Assembly: GCF_000515415.1 (NCBI RefSeq) | Contig: NZ_KI911783.1 | Span: forward strand, 3,958,392 to 4,022,391 | Source: Bradyrhizobium sp. WSM1417 | GTDB taxonomy: Bacteria > Pseudomonadota > Alphaproteobacteria > Rhizobiales > Xanthobacteraceae | Length of the DNA stretch: 64,000 bases | Direction: 5' to 3' | Part shown: positions 62,021 through 64,000 of the stretch, piece after piece | Position numbering within the stretch: the stretch's first letter is position 1 | Layout of the letters: every line of letters starts with the position of its first letter | Notes under the pieces: generated by a model | Databases searched by the model: none | Told to the model about the DNA's origin: nothing | What the model saw: the letters and a program-made list of their open reading frames with translations, nothing else | Program-made: the position numbers and the translations under genes

Positions 62021-64000
62021 TCACCTCGCTAGTCTCCGGCGCGCCCCAGTGCGGCCGAACAATGTTCGGAACGCGCTGACAATGGTGGAGGCGAACTCGG
62101 GGTCATTGATGTTCTTGGGAACGCGGATAAGCTGACGGTTGGCGGTCTGCCGCACGTTGCGCTCCAGCGTGCGGAACAGCGCCGCATCGGCGTCCGGATC
62201 CCAGAATGGCTGTCCTCGCGCGTCGAGCGCGGAGACGCCGCCCTCAGGCAGGAAGAAGCGCACCGGGCCGTCCATCCGGTTGAGCCGATCCGCGATCCAG
62301 GATCCCATGCGCTCGTTCTCCTCCGCCGTGGTCCGCATCAAGGTGACCTGCGGGTTGTGGACGTGGAATTTCCTGCCGCGGTAGCGCTCCGGGATGGTCT
62401 CGGGGGCGCCGAAATTCACCATGTCCAGCGCGCCCACCGAGCCGACATAAGGCACCCGGCTGCGGATGATGGCACCAAAGCGGTCGTCGGTGGCCGGGAA
62501 CACGCCACCCATCAGGAGGTCCCCGACCTCCGTGGTCGTGAGGTCGATGACGCCTGCGAGTTGCCCGGAATCGACGAGCTTCTCCATTGAGCGTCCGCCG
62601 ACGCCGGTGGCATGGAAGACGAGGGACTCGAAATCCTCGCGCAAATCGGCCGCGATCTTCTGCACCGCCGGCGTGGTGACACCGAACATGGAGATGCCGA
62701 CCGACGGCAATCCGCTGTCGTCGCGATCCTTCCGGGCATGCTGATCCAGGCGCGCCTTGACCATGCCGGCCAGCGCGTTGGCGCCATTGGCCAGCACGGC
62801 GCGCGAGATTGAATTGAGGCCCTGCACGTCGGCGACCGAATGCATCATGGTGATGTCCGCGGGGCCGACATAGGGTCCGACGTCGCCAGAGGCGACGGAC
62901 GAGACGATGAGCTTCGGTATCCCGACAGGAAGCGTCCGCATGCCCGGCGCGACCAGTGACGCTGCACCCGAGCCGCCTGCCGAAATCACGCCAGCAACAT
63001 TGTTCTGGCGCCGCAGCCAGCTGGCGAAGGCCTCGGCCATCGCGGTGACGGCGGCACCGCGGTCGGGTCCGAATACCGCCGATCCGCCGCGAGCATGGTT
63101 CAAGGCGATCTCCTGGGCGGAGACGTCGCTGGCCGCGTGCCTGCCGCTGGTGGAGACATCGACCAATCGGGTTCGCAGGCCGGTCCCGGCGATGATGTCG
63201 CGGATGAAGCGGAGCTCGGTGCCCTTAGTGTCGAGCGTACCGACGATGAGCACGACCGGAGAGCCCTGCGTTTGTGCCGCGACCGGTTCGCGCCGGCGTC
63301 GTGCCGTCTCGTCGAGACGCATCACTTGTGTCGAGAACGTGCGGGCGGCGGCCTCGATGCGGGCGATCGGCACAGGCTGCGACCACCGTGTCGGCGACGT
63401 CGGGTTTGACATGTAGATGCGGATCGCGCCGCCTGGACGCGTCTGCTGCGGAGAACGCTTTGGTTCCGTATCCGCCGGCGGCACGTCGAGGTCGAGCTCG
63501 AGTCCGGCGTGCATTCCGACACCAAGCAGGCGTTGCTGCAGTTCGCGATCGGCGGCAAGCCGCACCGAATCGATGATGCGGTTGACGCGGCCGTTGACCA
63601 TGATCGCGACGTTACGCGACACGGCCGTCGCCACGCCGATATTCTGCTCGATCACGAGCACGGACATCTCGCCGTCCTCGCCAAGCCGTAGCAGCATCTC
63701 CTCCACCTGGGCCACAATGACCGGCGCGAGCCCCTCGGTGGGCTCGTCCATGATCAGGAGCCGCGGGTTGGTGAGCAACGCGCGGGAGATCGCAAGCATC
63801 TGTTGCTCGCCGCCGGAGAGCTGGCCGCCGCCGTGATCCTTACGTTCGGCCAATCGCGGAAACGTCTTGTAGATGCGCTCGACCGTCCAGGCGCCGCGGC
63901 GCAAGCCGGCGGCAAGCTGCAGATGCTCGTCGACACTGAGTGAACGCCACAACCGCCGGCCCTGCGGAACGTAGCCGACGCCGAGACGGGCTATGTGGGC
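62021..64000 (-). CDS. Apparent fusion of LivF-type ABC ATPase and Tm-1-like (UPF0261) domain; 5' end outside window
   Basis: The open frame enters from the right edge (codon at 64000) and ends with TGA at 62021, giving 659 visible residues. The first 170 are the C-terminal part of a LivF-like ATPase, with VGYVPQGRRLWRSLSVDEHL, signature LSGGEQQMLAISRALLT, Walker B LLIMDEPTEGLAPVIVAQVE and VLVIEQNIGV. After a linker of about 70 residues, UPF0261/Tm-1 begins at PVVLIVGTLDTKGTELRFIR and continues with VAGVISAGGSGAASLVAPGM. There is no stop or start codon with a ribosome binding site between. The Walker A motif is beyond the window. Confidence 0.85.
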   Translation of the reverse strand, partial: AHIARLGVGYVPQGRRLWRSLSVDEHLQLAAGLRRGAWTVERIYKTFPRLAERKDHGGGQLSGGEQQMLAISRALLTNPRLLIMDEPTEGLAPVIVAQVEEMLLRLGEDGEMSVLVIEQNIGVATAVSRNVAIMVNGRVNRIIDSVRLAADRELQQRLLGVGMHAGLELDLDVPPADTEPKRSPQQTRPGGAIRIYMSNPTSPTRWSQPVPIARIEAAARTFSTQVMRLDETARRRREPVAAQTQGSPVVLIVGTLDTKGTELRFIRDIIAGTGLRTRLVDVSTSGRHAASDVSAQEIALNHARGGSAVFGPDRGAAVTAMAEAFASWLRRQNNVAGVISAGGSGAASLVAPGMRTLPVGIPKLIVSSVASGDVGPYVGPADITMMHSVADVQGLNSISRAVLANGANALAGMVKARLDQHARKDRDDSGLPSVGISMFGVTTPAVQKIAADLREDFESLVFHATGVGGRSMEKLVDSGQLAGVIDLTTTEVGDLLMGGVFPATDDRFGAIIRSRVPYVGSVGALDMVNFGAPETIPERYRGRKFHVHNPQVTLMRTTAEENERMGSWIADRLNRMDGPVRFFLPEGGVSALDARGQPFWDPDADAALFRTLERNVRQTANRQLIRVPKNINDPEFASTIVSAFRTLFGRTGARRRLAR

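Overview
The window is about 64 kb of high-GC DNA from an alphaproteobacterium, most likely Bradyrhizobium or a close relative. Codon use is strongly GC3-biased, compact operons with 4-base start/stop overlaps are common, ABC transporters are abundant, and the 31.6-32.3 kb stretch resembles a multi-copy intergenic repeat I associate from memory with Bradyrhizobium genomes. The genus is an inference. I saw no rRNA, tRNA, CRISPR array, transposase or phage gene.

Region 1 (1-19.7 kb) is aromatic catabolism. After the end of an oligopeptide-type ABC ATPase gene, an 11-gene minus-strand operon (11869 down to 997) carries a Dabb protein, maleylacetate reductase, an amidohydrolase, an NAD(P)-dependent dehydrogenase, hydroxyquinol-type intradiol dioxygenase, a GlcD-like FAD oxidase, a complete ribose-type ABC importer and a YciI-like protein. 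A divergent LysR gene faces it. It is followed on the plus strand by a MarR regulator, an aromatic FAD monooxygenase, an MHS-type MFS importer, an aldehyde dehydrogenase and a benzoylformate-decarboxylase-like enzyme. Together they can be read as an aryl 2-hydroxyacid to hydroxyquinol to 3-oxoadipate route, which is a hypothesis.

Region 2 (19.7-31.6 kb) is a polysaccharide locus with genes on both strands: a beta-propeller glycan protein, a GT4 glycosyltransferase, a Wzz/GumC-like protein with a degenerate kinase domain, a Wzx-like flippase, an FAD oxidoreductase, a GNAT-fold protein, a Wzy/WaaL-like polymerase or ligase and a secreted GH5 glycosidase. A gene-free, hairpin-rich element follows.

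Region 3 (32.5-40.6 kb) has an orphan LivJ-type binding protein, then a GntR regulator followed by an SsuABC-type importer with two different permeases, a cytoplasmic polysaccharide-deacetylase-family protein, a fumarylacetoacetate-hydrolase-family protein and a MetE C-terminal-domain enzyme.

Region 4 (40.6-47.4 kb) is a sugar module: an SDR opposite a MalEFG-type importer lacking its own ATPase, a Gfo/Idh/MocA dehydrogenase, a ThuA-like protein and a LacI regulator.

Region 5 (47.4 kb to the right edge) is the most unusual. Fifteen tightly packed minus-strand genes run from beyond the window down to 47423. They encode a LivF ATPase apparently fused to a Tm-1/UPF0261 domain, its PEP-hydrolase-family partner, a 967-residue flotillin-like protein with a long hendecad coiled coil, two SRPBCC proteins, a molybdenum hydroxylase whose large subunit is split into two genes, CoxD/CoxE-like maturation proteins, an amidohydrolase, a metallo-beta-lactamase lactonase, an SMP-30/isochorismatase fusion whose catalytic Cys is replaced by Ser, and an azoreductase. 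It looks like import, hydroxylation and hydrolysis of an unknown compound, probably a heterocycle or lactone/amide, and is the best candidate here for an undescribed system.
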